Assembly (NCBI RefSeq): GCF_000423765.1
Contig: NZ_AUIP01000006.1
Location: 62,001 to 126,000 of the forward strand
Origin: Streptococcus porci DSM 23759
Lineage (GTDB): Bacteria > Bacillota > Bacilli > Lactobacillales > Streptococcaceae
Length of the DNA stretch: 64,000 bases
Direction of reading: 5' to 3'
Shown piece after piece: positions 55,921 through 64,000 of the stretch (position 1 is its first letter; every line of letters begins with the position of its first letter). The notes under the pieces are model-generated. The model saw nothing but the letters and a program-made list of their open reading frames with translations, ran no database searches and was not told the origin of the DNA. A program made the position numbers and the translations under genes.

Positions 55921-56933
55921 ACCCATTGTGCTAGTTAATCAAGCGTAAGCAAGGGAATATTTTAAACTGATACCAAATTCAGTATGACTGCTTTTAAGCA
56001 AAAGAGAATAGATAAGTAATATTGCCTCTGTCTTAAATTTGAGCGCCTGAATGTTTCGGCAACGTAAAGCCTCCATTCCAAACTGCTCTAAACTAGAAAA
56101 TACAGTCTCCACTGATTTTCTCAATCGACTTATTTTGTAATTTTCTAGCCATGAATAACCCACCATGTTTTTTCTGAGTTGAGAAATTAACTGGATACCA
56201 CGGTCTGCTAACGCTGCCTTTGTCTGTCTATCCACATATCCTTTATCTCCATAAACGATTGGAAATGGGCTATTTTCAAGTAGCTCCAAAGCAACATCGC
56301 CATCATAAATAGATGCGGGTGTGACAACATAATCAATAGGGAACCCACTATCGCTGACAAGAACTGAAAATTTCAAGCCATAATAATGGATTTTCTTAGT
56401 CGCATTATAGCCAATATCTGCCACCTCTGATAACAATGTAGCTCTCATGTTGCGAATGGGGTAACATAGGGCACAAGGAAAGCTGTCAATCAAGCCGAAC
56501 GAGCAGGTTTGACAAAGATCTAAGACCATAAAATAGCGCATACGCTGAATACTTTGAGCAAGATTTTGACAGATACGGCAAAATCGTGAGCGTTCTGGGA
56601 AGTTGTCAGGGAAGAGATTATGACGAATGGCACGGTAAATAGCACTTGCCGTCCTGCAGCCCTCTTGAATTGCCCAAAGATAACTAGCGATAACAACGAC
56701 ATCAGACTGTTTTTGTAGGTGGATGTTTCGCCGATTTCGAACCTCATAGGGAACAAATCGCTCATATAAAGCGAGAACTTGGGTCAAGATTTTTGAAAAA
56801 ATAACTTGTGTTTGATTGGGATTTGCGAGATAATAATGTTGGCTTTGCATATCATTCCCTCATTTCGTGGTTGTTTTGAGTTTATGATACGCAAAGTTTT
56901 TTTATTTGGCTAGAATTAACTAGCACAATGGGT
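55921..56933 (-). mobile_element. IS982-family insertion sequence
   Basis: A 1013-bp element with perfect 19-bp terminal inverted repeats beginning ACCCATTGTGCTAGTTAAT (55921-55939 and 56915-56933). It is flanked by the 8-bp direct repeat ATTATGTT (55913-55920 and 56934-56941). Length, ACCC ends and duplication size fit IS982. The insertion lies between rsmH and msmK and breaks no recognisable gene. Intact ends and transposase suggest a recent arrival. Confidence 0.92.
55939..56850 (-). CDS. IS982-family transposase
   Basis: A 303-residue DDE transposase. The acidic residues are visible in LIDSFPCALCYP, IVYGDKGYVDR and the VETVFSSLEQFG helix; the GLKFSVLVSDSGFPIDYVVTP strand block is typical of IS982. 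The frame is complete, and its stop codon overlaps the left terminal repeat. Confidence 0.92.
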   Translation of the reverse strand: MQSQHYYLANPNQTQVIFSKILTQVLALYERFVPYEVRNRRNIHLQKQSDVVVIASYLWAIQEGCRTASAIYRAIRHNLFPDNFPERSRFCRICQNLAQSIQRMRYFMVLDLCQTCSFGLIDSFPCALCYPIRNMRATLLSEVADIGYNATKKIHYYGLKFSVLVSDSGFPIDYVVTPASIYDGDVALELLENSPFPIVYGDKGYVDRQTKAALADRGIQLISQLRKNMVGYSWLENYKISRLRKSVETVFSSLEQFGMEALRCRNIQALKFKTEAILLIYSLLLKSSHTEFGISLKYSLAYA

Positions 56934-57013
56934 ATTATGTTATATTAAACAACTAGACCTGATATAATCTAGGATTGTCCTGAAATCGACTTTCCTAACC
57001 TCTTTCGAGAAAC

Positions 57014-57040
57014 TGAAAAACCCGCAGTTGCCTGCGGGTT
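57014..57040 (-). terminator. Terminator of msmK
   Basis: A 9-bp GC-rich perfect stem (57019-57027 with 57032-57040) has a 4-base loop, followed on the minus strand by five T residues. Confidence 0.9.
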
Positions 57041-57055
57041 GGATTTAGGAGTGTC

Positions 57056-58189
57056 TTATTTGATACGTTTTTCAGTTGTCGCGTCGAAGAAGTGTCCTTT
57101 AGATACATTGAAAGTCAACTCGACTTGTTCACCTGGATTGTGGAAATCACGAGCATCAACACGAGAAGCAAACTCAGCTGAACCGACTTTAACATAAAGC
57201 ATTGTTTCGCTTCCAAGAAGTTCTGATACCATAACTTCTGCTTTAACGGTTGCATTTGGATAAGTATCTTTTACAAGTGGATTTCCTGAAATATCTTCTG
57301 GACGGATACCAAAGATAACTTTTTTACCTTTGTAACCTGCTGCTTCCAATCTCTTAGCTTGTCCTTCAGGAAGAGCAAGTTCGATACCATCCTCGCTACG
57401 AAGCACTCCACCGTCAAATGTTACTGTGAAGAAGTTCATTGCTGGGCTTCCGATAAATCCTGCTACAAATTTGTTAGCTGGTTCGTTGTAAAGCTCTTGT
57501 GGCGTACCGATTTGTTCAACACGTCCAATAGTTCCTGAACCTTCTGGGTTTTTAGTTGAACTCATGATAACGATACGGTCAGCAAGTGTCATCGCTTCTG
57601 TTTGGTCATGGGTAACATAGATAGTAGTTGCTCCGATACGGCGGTGGATTTTGGCAATTTCAGCACGCATTGACACACGAAGTTTGGCATCCAAGTTTGA
57701 CAATGGTTCGTCCATCAAGAATACTTTGGCATCACGGACAATGGCACGTCCCATGGCAACACGTTGACGTTGACCACCAGAAAGGTCAGCTGGCTTACGA
57801 GTCAAAAACTCAGTCAAACCAAGAATTTCAGCCGCTTCGCGCACGCGTTTATCAATGTCATCCTTAGAATATTTACGCAGTTTAAGACCGAAAGCCATAT
57901 TATCGTAAACAGTCATGTGTGGGTAGAGGGCGTAGTTTTGGAAAACCATGGCGATGTCTCGGTCTTTTGGCGCTTCATCGTTCATGAGTTTGTCATCAAT
58001 GTAAAATTCACCTTCAGTGATATCCTCAAGACCAGCAATCATACGAAGAGTTGTTGATTTACCGCAACCTGAAGGCCCTACAAAGACAATAAATTCTTTG
58101 TCTTTGATGTCAAGATTGAAATTTTCAACAGAGTAGTGAGTGCTTTTTGGATATTTTTTGTAGATGTTATTGAGTTTAAGAGTTGTCAT
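57056..58189 (-). CDS. msmK: Sugar ABC transporter ATP-binding protein MsmK
   Basis: A 377-residue CUT1-family ATPase with Walker A GPSGCGKST (about residue 37), signature LSGGQRQR, Walker B FLMDEPLSNLD, H-loop VTHD and a C-terminal TOBE/OB regulatory domain. In streptococci this single ATPase energises several sugar importers encoded elsewhere; none is adjacent here. The start is the ATG at 58189 behind GGAAAG. A catabolite-response element lies in the promoter. Confidence 0.94.
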   Translation of the reverse strand: MTTLKLNNIYKKYPKSTHYSVENFNLDIKDKEFIVFVGPSGCGKSTTLRMIAGLEDITEGEFYIDDKLMNDEAPKDRDIAMVFQNYALYPHMTVYDNMAFGLKLRKYSKDDIDKRVREAAEILGLTEFLTRKPADLSGGQRQRVAMGRAIVRDAKVFLMDEPLSNLDAKLRVSMRAEIAKIHRRIGATTIYVTHDQTEAMTLADRIVIMSSTKNPEGSGTIGRVEQIGTPQELYNEPANKFVAGFIGSPAMNFFTVTFDGGVLRSEDGIELALPEGQAKRLEAAGYKGKKVIFGIRPEDISGNPLVKDTYPNATVKAEVMVSELLGSETMLYVKVGSAEFASRVDARDFHNPGEQVELTFNVSKGHFFDATTEKRIK

Positions 58190-58224
58190 AAGATCTTTCC
58201 TATTCCTTATTTTATGATGATTTA

Positions 58225-58253
58225 AGTATAGCAAAAACGCTTTCATAGGACTA
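58225..58253 (-). promoter_or_regulatory. msmK promoter with a CcpA catabolite-response element
   Basis: Minus strand: TATACT (58230-58225) is the -10. A cre site ATGAAAGCGTTTTTG (58246-58232) fits the consensus WTGAAARCGYTTWNN at every position and fills the promoter spacer. CcpA binding here would block RNA polymerase, so repression by glucose is expected. Confidence 0.8.
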
Positions 58254-58375
58254 TGGTCAGCTACAACAGTTTTTTGGGCAAGGTGCACAAAAGAAGATGC
58301 CCCCAAAGTAAAAAGAGGAGCATTACAAAGGTCAAATGTCCCTCTTTTTCACAATAAATCACTGCTAATGATATT

Positions 58376-58780
58376 CTATACATCTCCCCTTACAAAGAGC
58401 AATCGATAAGATAGCAACAGATAGAGTAAGAAATTGATATGAAAACCTATTAAAGAATAATTAAAAACAATATAAGTGAATAAAGAATAATACTGTAGCG
58501 GCGGTACATTTAATATATCTCCACCCGTAATCCCTAAGGCAATAAAGAATAGATAGGAAATAATAGCTAATTTTTTCAGATAAGGCTTCTTATATTTTTT
58601 AAAAAGAAGGTAGCACATCACCGATACTAGAAAAGCAGGATAATATCTAGCAATGAGATTAAAACCATAAAGAAAATAGACACTTTTCACGCCGTCATTG
58701 ATGGAAATCACTTTATAGAAGGGCAGGCAATAACTCATTAGAAAAAGGAGTTCAGGATAATACTTTTTAAAATATGTCAT
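58376..58780 (-). CDS. Hypothetical membrane protein
   Basis: A 134-residue protein with three to four hydrophobic segments and many aromatic residues. The family is not recognised. It lies 36 bases downstream of the broken secreted-protein gene on the same strand and may be part of the same transcript. It is AT-rich compared with msmK. Confidence 0.6.
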   Translation of the reverse strand: MTYFKKYYPELLFLMSYCLPFYKVISINDGVKSVYFLYGFNLIARYYPAFLVSVMCYLLFKKYKKPYLKKLAIISYLFFIALGITGGDILNVPPLQYYSLFTYIVFNYSLIGFHINFLLYLLLSYRLLFVRGDV

Positions 58781-58816
58781 AATAATCCTCCTATTCTTTT
58801 GAAAAGCTAAACTATG

Positions 58817-59556
58817 CTATAAGGCGCTATACAATTCCACCGACCAAGTTGATTGATTACGCTTGAGATAAGCCGTATATTCTACACTCTTAGGGGTCGT
58901 CCAACCGTGGTTAGCTACCTTTGAAAGTCCTGTTGAATAGCTCCAACTACTCTTAGTGCCTGGACGATAAGTTCTAGTCTGACCTTCCGACCACTGCCCT
59001 TGAGTAACAAAAACCTTTGAATCAGTGACTGATACCGTACGATCCGATATAGTATACCCTCCAGTGACTTTTGTGATATTCATATGTCCAGAATCATATT
59101 TACGCCAATGTACAGTCATCTTAAGTTTAACACTTATGGTTGAATCCCATATTTCATTACTTGATGTATTATTACTGTCTGTATACACTTTATTTGAAAA
59201 AAATGAATAGAGATCGTCTAGCATTCCCTCGTCATCCCCTTCCATCTTTGTCGCACTAGATAAGTCCACTTGATAGTCAGTAATACCTGTCATACTAGAG
59301 GCTTCTTCTTTAATAATCCTGCTATCTACAATACCATCTACTGAATAAGAATCACCATTATCACTTGTCAGTATTGCCATTTCATCAATTTTAATAGATG
59401 AGAGAATCATCAGTATCTTGCAAAATATTCTGCTTAGGAACCTTGATAGGTGCCTTCAAGTCATAAGAATTGCCATTTTGTTCAATATTAATCTCAAAAT
59501 GATTTGCGTAAGCAGTAGAACTAAAATACAGAAAGTATTTTTGTGTAGTTTTTCAT
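58817..59556 (-). pseudogene. Frameshifted secreted protein
   Basis: Three consecutive frames make one protein. ATG at 59556 begins a signal peptide (MKNYTKILS). A frame change near 59531 continues with LYFSSTAYANHFEINIE, a normal cleavage region. A second change near 59405 leads into the longest part, 197 codons to 58817 (AILTSDNGDSYSVDG and TAYLKRNQSTWSVELY). The family is unknown. Two shifts make a functional product unlikely. Confidence 0.7.
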
Positions 59557-59755
59557 TTCTTTTCTTCTCACTAATTTGAAACGTGACTTGGTCGAAAAAC
59601 GAGGCGAAAACTTCAACTACAGACTAAAACCGTAGCGTTGAAGAGTTAGTCAACTTTTCGAACAAATCTTGGTTAGTCAGCAATATGTCTCCAAGTCAAT
59701 ATAGAACTATTATCGTTTCCGTCTTTATCCTCCTTTCATTTCATCTATACCAACT

Positions 59756-59797
59756 TGTTTCCGCTTTCATTATACAGTTTTAAAAGCTGTATGTCAA
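59756..59797 (-). promoter_or_regulatory. Consensus promoter with a cre site
   Basis: Minus strand: TTGACA (59797-59792), 17 bases, TATAAT (59774-59769), followed immediately by TGAAAGCGGAAACA (59769-59756), a cre-like site with one mismatch to TGWNANCGNTNWCA. A strong GGAGG follows near 59730 without an intact gene after it. The rest of 59557-59893 is non-coding. The promoter now appears to feed only the decayed secreted-protein gene and perhaps the membrane protein behind it. Confidence 0.7.
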
Positions 59798-59893
59798 ATA
59801 TTTATACAATTTTCGTTCTTTTGTTTTGTAAAAAATAATAGTCTTAAGAAAATGTTTTTACCAAATAAGAAAAAAAGAGCCTAACCTAGACCC

Positions 59894-60742
59894 TCAATTT
59901 TCTAACAATAACCAGTAGCACAGAGCCAAGTCGTCCAATTTTTTCAGGTTGAGCCCGGATAAGGTTTGAAACTTGTCCAATTTATACTGGAGGCTGTTGC
60001 GGTGCAGATAAAGTTTTTGGGCAGCCTGCACCTGATTGCCATGACTTTCCCACAAGGCTACTACTATATCTGGAACATCATTTTGCAGTGTCAAATAATA
60101 ATTCAGAGTCTCTTTAAACACTCCGACTTCCAGCCCATTGCTCAAAGCCCACAGTAAGATTTTGGCAAAGCTCTGCATTTTTTCCGACGAATGCCCTTGC
60201 AGATAGTCGCTGAAGAGGGCGTTTTCCGCCTGAAAAAGTTGCCTCAGACTCGCACTATCAAGCCGCGTCCAGCTATTACCCAGAAAAAGGCTGAGCGACA
60301 GACCAAAGTCGCTTTCAATAGTCACCAAGAGTTCCTGCAAAAGACTGGTGACATCGTTGTCTTGTTCCTGGGTCAAAAGCAGGGCTGTACGATGTTGTCC
60401 TAGTGATAAAGTCGCTACCCGTCCTAAAAGAAGCTGATCCAGCAGATTAAGCAAGTCCTCTGTGAAAGCCTGAGAGTGCTCCAAATAAAGAAATTGATAA
60501 CTTTGGTAACTTTCAGGAATCTGGGAATCCTTACCCATCAAAAAATTAAGCCAAGGATCGCTAGCCTGATTTTCTGACGGGAGGTTTTGAGATAACAAAT
60601 CCAGTAAAAACAGCTCACGTTCTGTCAAATCCGCCTTTGGAACCTGTAGCCAGCCCGTCTCAAGCGGTATATTCTGAACACCATCCTCCAGAGAGGGTTG
60701 CTGACTTTTTTGAGCACTGGAAAAATAATCTTGCCAGTTCAT
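59894..60742 (-). CDS. PucR-type helix-turn-helix regulator
   Basis: A 282-residue regulator. The C-terminal HTH_30 domain (about residues 228-280; SHGNQVQAAQKLYLHRNSLQ) is that of PucR/CdaR-like proteins. The N-terminal part (about 1-200) has no recognised sensor motif. Similar proteins sit near sugar ABC genes in streptococci; msmK is 1.7 kb away. Target genes are not evident. Confidence 0.82.
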   Translation of the reverse strand: MNWQDYFSSAQKSQQPSLEDGVQNIPLETGWLQVPKADLTERELFLLDLLSQNLPSENQASDPWLNFLMGKDSQIPESYQSYQFLYLEHSQAFTEDLLNLLDQLLLGRVATLSLGQHRTALLLTQEQDNDVTSLLQELLVTIESDFGLSLSLFLGNSWTRLDSASLRQLFQAENALFSDYLQGHSSEKMQSFAKILLWALSNGLEVGVFKETLNYYLTLQNDVPDIVVALWESHGNQVQAAQKLYLHRNSLQYKLDKFQTLSGLNLKKLDDLALCYWLLLEN

Positions 60743-60810
60743 CAGACCTCACTTTCTAAATTTTCCTTTAAATGTCTTTCCTGATAGCATTGATTGACAC
60801 AAACTACTAC

Positions 60811-62061
60811 TTATTCTCTAATTTGCCCCTGACCATTGATGTAAAATTTTGTAGAGGTCAAAGCCTCGAGTCCCATTGGTCCACGAGCGTGCATTTTTTG
60901 AGTAGAAATGCCAATTTCAGCTCCAAGTCCAAAGACAAAACCGTCAGTAAAACGAGTCGAAGCATTAACATAAACTGCTGCTGCATCTATCTGATCTTGG
61001 AATCTTTCTGCCGCTACAATATCTCTTGTTACAATAGCCTCTGAGTGATGGCTAGTATAAGTATTGATCCAGTCAATGGCCTCTTCAAGCGAAGCTACCA
61101 CTTTGACTGACATAATGTAGTCTAAAAATTCAGTCGCATAGTCTTCTTCACTTGCAGGCACAGCAGTTTTGAAAATGGCTAGCGCAGCATCATCAGCACG
61201 GAATTCTATTGGCTGAGTTCGATTGGCGCTTTCTTCCAAAAGTGGCAAAAAGCGCTCTGCTACGTTTTTATGAACAACTAAAGATTCGGCCGCATTACAA
61301 ACGCTTGGGCGCTGGGTTTTGGCATTAAGGACTATCTTGACCGCCATATCTAAATCGGCCAATTCATCCACATAAATGTGGCAATTTCCGACACCCGTCT
61401 CGATGACTGGCACCTTGGACTTTGCCTTAACCGTCTGAATAAGGCGGGCCCCACCACGTGGAATGAGGAGATCAACATAATCTACCGCCTGCATCAGTTC
61501 TTCTGCAACGGCGTGAGAGGTATCCTCCACCAACTGAACCACGTCTGGATTGATGTTTTTCTCCGCCAAAAGCTGACGAATAACACCAACCAGAGCTTTG
61601 TTTGAGTTAAGAGCATCACGTCCGCCACGTAGAATGATGGCATTGTTGGTCTTAAAAGCCAATGAGAAAGCATCAACTGAGACATTTGGACGGCTCTCAA
61701 AAATCATGGCAATAACGCCTAGAGGTACGCGTTTTTGAACAATTTTCAATCCATCCAGATTGGTGTAGCCACGAACAACTTGACCGATTGGGTCAGAAAG
61801 GTCTGCTACTTGGCGAACACCCTCAGCAATTCCCTCAATGCGATCCGCCGTCAATCTCAAGCGATCCATCATAATGTCAGAAATGCCATGTTCTTTTGCG
61901 ACAACAATATCTTTTTCATTTTCAGCTAAGATAACTGGCGCCTTTTCAACCAAGGCCTTGGCCACAGCTAATAGAACTGTGTTTTTCTCCGCAGTTGACA
62001 AATTTGCTAAATCGCGTGCCGCTTCCTTGGCATTTTTTCCTAGAATGTCAATATAAGTCAT
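60811..62061 (-). CDS. proA: Gamma-glutamyl phosphate reductase
   Basis: A 416-residue aldehyde-dehydrogenase-fold enzyme, second step of proline synthesis. The catalytic cysteine is in [11 protein letters not shown] (about residue 255), and the [13 protein letters not shown] and [10 protein letters not shown] segments are family signatures. The start is the ATG at 62061 ([11 protein letters not shown]) behind GAGG. It follows proB by 7 bases. Confidence 0.96.
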   Translation of the reverse strand: MTYIDILGKNAKEAARDLANLSTAEKNTVLLAVAKALVEKAPVILAENEKDIVVAKEHGISDIMMDRLRLTADRIEGIAEGVRQVADLSDPIGQVVRGYTNLDGLKIVQKRVPLGVIAMIFESRPNVSVDAFSLAFKTNNAIILRGGRDALNSNKALVGVIRQLLAEKNINPDVVQLVEDTSHAVAEELMQAVDYVDLLIPRGGARLIQTVKAKSKVPVIETGVGNCHIYVDELADLDMAVKIVLNAKTQRPSVCNAAESLVVHKNVAERFLPLLEESANRTQPIEFRADDAALAIFKTAVPASEEDYATEFLDYIMSVKVVASLEEAIDWINTYTSHHSEAIVTRDIVAAERFQDQIDAAAVYVNASTRFTDGFVFGLGAEIGISTQKMHARGPMGLEALTSTKFYINGQGQIRE

Positions 62062-62068
62062 ACTTACC

Positions 62069-62869
62069 TCATTTCTGGCTAAAAAGAGTTCCCAAATTTT
62101 CTCCATTTAACACACGCAGAATATCACGTGGATTGGCTCCGTTCATCAGTACCATCTGACCTTTGCTGTCAAAGATGATTTGCGCTGATTGAATTTTCGA
62201 CAACATCCCTCCCGTGCCAAATTTTGAACCAGCACCACCTGCCGACCCTAAAATTTCTTGGGTGATTTCAGGCACATGGCTGCGCAGTTTGGCATCATCG
62301 TAGATGGTCGGATTTTTATCAAACAGCCCATCAATATCAGACAACATAATCAATAGGTCTGCCTTAGTAATCTTCGTAACGATAGCAGATAAGCGATCAT
62401 TATCACCAAACTTGGTTTGGTGATCCATTTCATCAATAGAAACCGCATCATTTTCGTTAACGATAGGGACAATCCCCATACCCAGCAAACTTTCAAAAGC
62501 GTTGGTTACATTTTCCAAGCTCTCTGGAAATTCAACGACATCACGGGTCAAGAGAATTTGACTGACATTGGTCTGATAATGAGCAAAAATTTGCGAATAA
62601 AGACTCATCATTGCCACCTGACCTACACTTGATACTGCCTGCTGCTCTGCCATCTTACTAGGTCGCTTAGTAAGCCCCAAGACATCTAAACCAAAGCCCA
62701 TGGCACCAGAGGACACTAAGACCACCTCTAATCCCTTATTCATCAGGCTAGAGATGACAAAGGCCAGTTGGTCAATTTTTTCAAGGTTTATCTTTCCATT
62801 TGGCAACACCAGTGAACTGGTCCCAATTTTAATCACAAGTCTTTTGACATTTTTAAAATCTCTTTTCAT
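62069..62869 (-). CDS. proB: Glutamate 5-kinase
   Basis: A 266-residue amino-acid-kinase-fold enzyme, first step of proline synthesis. [28 protein letters not shown] and [10 protein letters not shown] are visible. It lacks the C-terminal PUA domain of the E. coli enzyme, as in other streptococci. No ribosome-binding site precedes the ATG; TATAAT ends 7 bases before it, so the mRNA may be leaderless. Confidence 0.95.
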   Translation of the reverse strand: MKRDFKNVKRLVIKIGTSSLVLPNGKINLEKIDQLAFVISSLMNKGLEVVLVSSGAMGFGLDVLGLTKRPSKMAEQQAVSSVGQVAMMSLYSQIFAHYQTNVSQILLTRDVVEFPESLENVTNAFESLLGMGIVPIVNENDAVSIDEMDHQTKFGDNDRLSAIVTKITKADLLIMLSDIDGLFDKNPTIYDDAKLRSHVPEITQEILGSAGGAGSKFGTGGMLSKIQSAQIIFDSKGQMVLMNGANPRDILRVLNGENLGTLFSQK

Positions 62870-62876
62870 AGTTAAG

Positions 62877-62911
62877 ATTATACACTAAAAACCGCGACAA
62901 AGCACGGTTTT
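62877..62911 (-). promoter_or_regulatory. proB -10 box and adjoining hairpin
   Basis: TATAAT (62882-62877, minus) lies 7 bases from the proB ATG. Directly upstream is a 9-bp stem with one G-T pair (about 62887-62895 with 62902-62910) bordered by T runs on both strands, able to act as a terminator. A -35 would fall in this hairpin and is a poor match. 62912-63090 shows no gene. Confidence 0.5.
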
Positions 62912-63095
62912 CTTTCGACTAATCGTTGGACGCTTCTCGGCTTGATTCTGTCATTGCCAGCTATCAGCATCTACTGAATCACTATACTTGGTCACTTCCT
63001 TGACAAACTCTATAGTATAGGTGCAAAGCTAATCACCCAAATCAGTCACCTCGACAGGCTTGTAACAAGCGGTTGCAAAAAGTTAAAAAATACCC

Positions 63096-63123
63096 TTGAA
63101 TTTTTTTGAGAAAGTGGTATCAT
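63096..63123 (+). promoter_or_regulatory. Promoter of the 6S RNA-tRNA unit
   Basis: TTGAAT (63096-63101), a 16-base spacer and TATCAT (63118-63123). Transcription would begin near 63130. Confidence 0.65.
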
Positions 63124-63129
63124 AAGGGT

Positions 63130-63325
63130 ACAGAAATAATTGCTGTGGCATACGAATTCACATCAATGTGTTGACCGACTATTTTTTGTATTTTTCGGGA
63201 AACAAAAGTCTTACTCCAGTATGTAGGCCGTTTCACGCGGAAACAACTAAGGAGGAGCGAGTTGCCCACCTGCTTTATTGCGCGGGTTCAATACAAAACG
63301 TGAATCACCGGTGCCAATACAGCTT
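63130..63325 (+). ncRNA. ssrS: 6S RNA
   Basis: About 195 bases that fold end to end. GCTGTGGCA (63142-63150) pairs with TGCC...ACAGC (about 63312-63323), and GAATTCAC (about 63154) with GTGAATC (about 63301). The conserved Firmicute blocks around the central bubble (AACAAAAGTCTTACTCCAGT and GGAGCGAGTTGCCCACCTG) agree with streptococcal 6S RNA as remembered. 6S RNA mimics an open promoter and binds the housekeeping RNA polymerase. It lies 5-6 bases before tRNA-Lys and shares its promoter. Confidence 0.8.
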
Positions 63326-63329
63326 TCAT

Positions 63330-63402
63330 GCCTCCTTAGCTCAGTTGGTAGAGCAGTGGACTCTTAATCCATGGGTCACAGGTTCGAGCCCTGTAGGGGG
63401 TA
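63330..63402 (+). tRNA. tRNA-Lys (anticodon CUU)
   Basis: A 73-base cloverleaf: acceptor GCCTCCT/AGGGGGT (one G-T pair at the end and one inside), D arm GCTC/GAGC, anticodon stem GTGGA/TCCAT with loop CTCTTAA (anticodon CTT), T arm ACAGG/CCTGT with TTCGAGC. CCA is not encoded. It directly follows the 6S RNA, and a terminator lies 13 bases after it. Confidence 0.95.
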
Positions 63403-63415
63403 TCATACTATACAT

Positions 63416-63443
63416 AAAAAAGCCTTTATTTAAAGGATTTTTT
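63416..63443 (+). terminator. Terminator of the 6S RNA-tRNA transcript
   Basis: A 12-bp A/T-rich stem with one mismatch (63417-63428 with 63431-63442) and a T run. Confidence 0.75.
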
Positions 63444-63484
63444 GCTTGTCTAAGGTTGTTTTGTCCCATCATTTGCCCCCGAAA

Positions 63485-63736
63485 TTATTTATTATATTTT
63501 TTGATGTCAAATTGAAAATCTGAAATTTTCTGACGTTCAATTACTTCAAAATTTTCTTTTTGAAAATCTTTACGAATAGTAATTGAGTTTAGACAATCAA
63601 AGCCTAACTCTCTATATAATTTCATTGCTTTCAAACTTCTTGAAGCCACTTCTAGATACAAAGATTCCGAATATTGTTTTACTTTATTTTCTAGTATATT
63701 AATGACTTGTGTTCCTAGTCCTCTATTTTGAAATTC
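63485..63736 (-). pseudogene. GNAT acetyltransferase, 3' fragment
   Basis: The last 83 codons of a GNAT enzyme: EFQNRGLGTQVINILENKV carries the acetyl-CoA loop, and ASRSLKAMKLYRELGFDCL the following helix and strand. The 5' part is missing; the sequence upstream is instead the start of an aminoglycoside adenylyltransferase in another frame. Confidence 0.75.
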
Positions 63737-63843
63737 GGTACATCTGGGTTAGCCCGAGATCCATTCAATAGTACAGCTTCGATTCTTTTATCTCGATTTG
63801 CTATGTTTAAAACCAAATTATATATTTCTTGCTCATCCCTCAT
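63715..63843 (-). pseudogene. Aminoglycoside 6-adenylyltransferase (aadE/aadK-like), 5' fragment
   Basis: ATG at 63843 behind GGAG begins MRDEQEIYNLVLNIANRD and then VLLNGSRANPDVP, the N-terminus of ANT(6)-type enzymes (family pattern GSRxNxxxP). The match ends after 36 codons, where the sequence joins a GNAT fragment; six unrelated codons and a TAG follow. The catalytic aspartates normally just downstream are absent, so no resistance is expected from it. Confidence 0.75.
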
Positions 63844-63910
63844 AATGACTATCTCCTACTTTACTTAATATCACCTCTTATTTTAAACCAGTTACATAAT
63901 TTTGTGCTGT

Positions 63911-64000
63911 CTTATTTCATATACGCAACACAATCATATTTACCTACTTGATTAAGTCCATTCTTCTCATAAAACTTTTTTGTTATTTGATTATCTTCAG
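63911..64000 (-). CDS. GNAT-like acetyltransferase C-terminus, continues beyond window
   Basis: An open frame entering from the right edge and ending with a TAA at 63911. Its last 29 residues (KKFYEKNGLNQVGKYDCVAY) match the C-terminal end of GNAT proteins. The rest of the gene is outside the window. It precedes the adenylyltransferase fragment on the same strand, 67 bases upstream of its start. Confidence 0.55.

Noticed and set aside
63168..63515. A 115-codon plus-strand frame near the right end
   Set aside because: It runs through the 6S RNA and the tRNA-Lys gene; the frame is accidental.

Overview
The window is chromosomal DNA of a low-GC Firmicute, almost certainly a Streptococcus close to S. 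suis. Supporting signs are the suf cluster order, the mraY-pbpX-ftsL-rsmH cell-wall block, MsmK, a surface protein with GBS-Bsp-like repeats, rplM-rpsI with an L13 leader, and streptococcal-type mobile elements. The species is inferred from gene content; no search was run. Core genes have moderate GC. The stretches 28.8-29.8 kb, 32-46.5 kb, 58.3-59.9 kb and 63.4-64 kb are visibly richer in AT and mostly accessory.

Layout. 1-4.8 kb: an acetyltransferase tail, then sufD-sufS-sufU-sufB (Fe-S assembly). 5-9 kb: pepO, then galU and gpsA on the minus strand. 9.1-14.9 kb: a MarR regulator with a palindrome over its own promoter, a heterodimeric ABC exporter (PefRCD-like) and a second MacB/HrtAB-like exporter. 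15-28.7 kb: housekeeping genes (dut, radA, an AIM24-family gene, LytTR/LiaF-like pair, azlCD, threonine aldolase, MFS, rsgA-rpe-thiN-rmuC-yhaM, purR) with two decayed genes. 28.7-31 kb: a possible structured RNA, an orphan secreted protein plus small membrane protein, and a dead IS30-family copy flanked by 15-bp direct repeats. 31-32 kb: L13 leader, rplM, rpsI.

32-46.5 kb is an accretion of two integrative elements at the 3' end of rpsI. Element A (about 10 kb) carries a tyrosine integrase, an excisionase-like protein, an HUH Rep, an FtsK/TcpA-like ATPase, four phosphoesterase genes (one broken), a tandem ribbon-helix-helix protein beside a set of TGTACA palindromes, and a type I toxin-antitoxin locus. 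It ends in a second copy of the rpsI 3' end (51 bp, 2 mismatches). Element B carries a second integrase, a CI-like repressor with a divergent operator region, a DnaD-like replication gene with internal 15-bp repeats, and two MobC-like genes. It lacks a relaxase and a right-hand att copy, so it looks truncated.

46.5-50.8 kb holds hsdM and an hsdS whose second half lies inverted between two 15-bp inverted repeats. The inverted half is fused in frame to the secretion signal and repeats of a truncated surface protein. 50.9-55.5 kb is the mraY-pbpX-ftsL-rsmH operon on the minus strand. An intact IS982-family element follows, then msmK with a catabolite-response element, a membrane protein, a frameshifted secreted protein behind a CcpA-type promoter, a PucR-type regulator, and proBA. 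The right end has a 6S RNA followed directly by tRNA-Lys(CUU), then remnants of acetyltransferase genes and the first codons of an aminoglycoside 6-adenylyltransferase gene.
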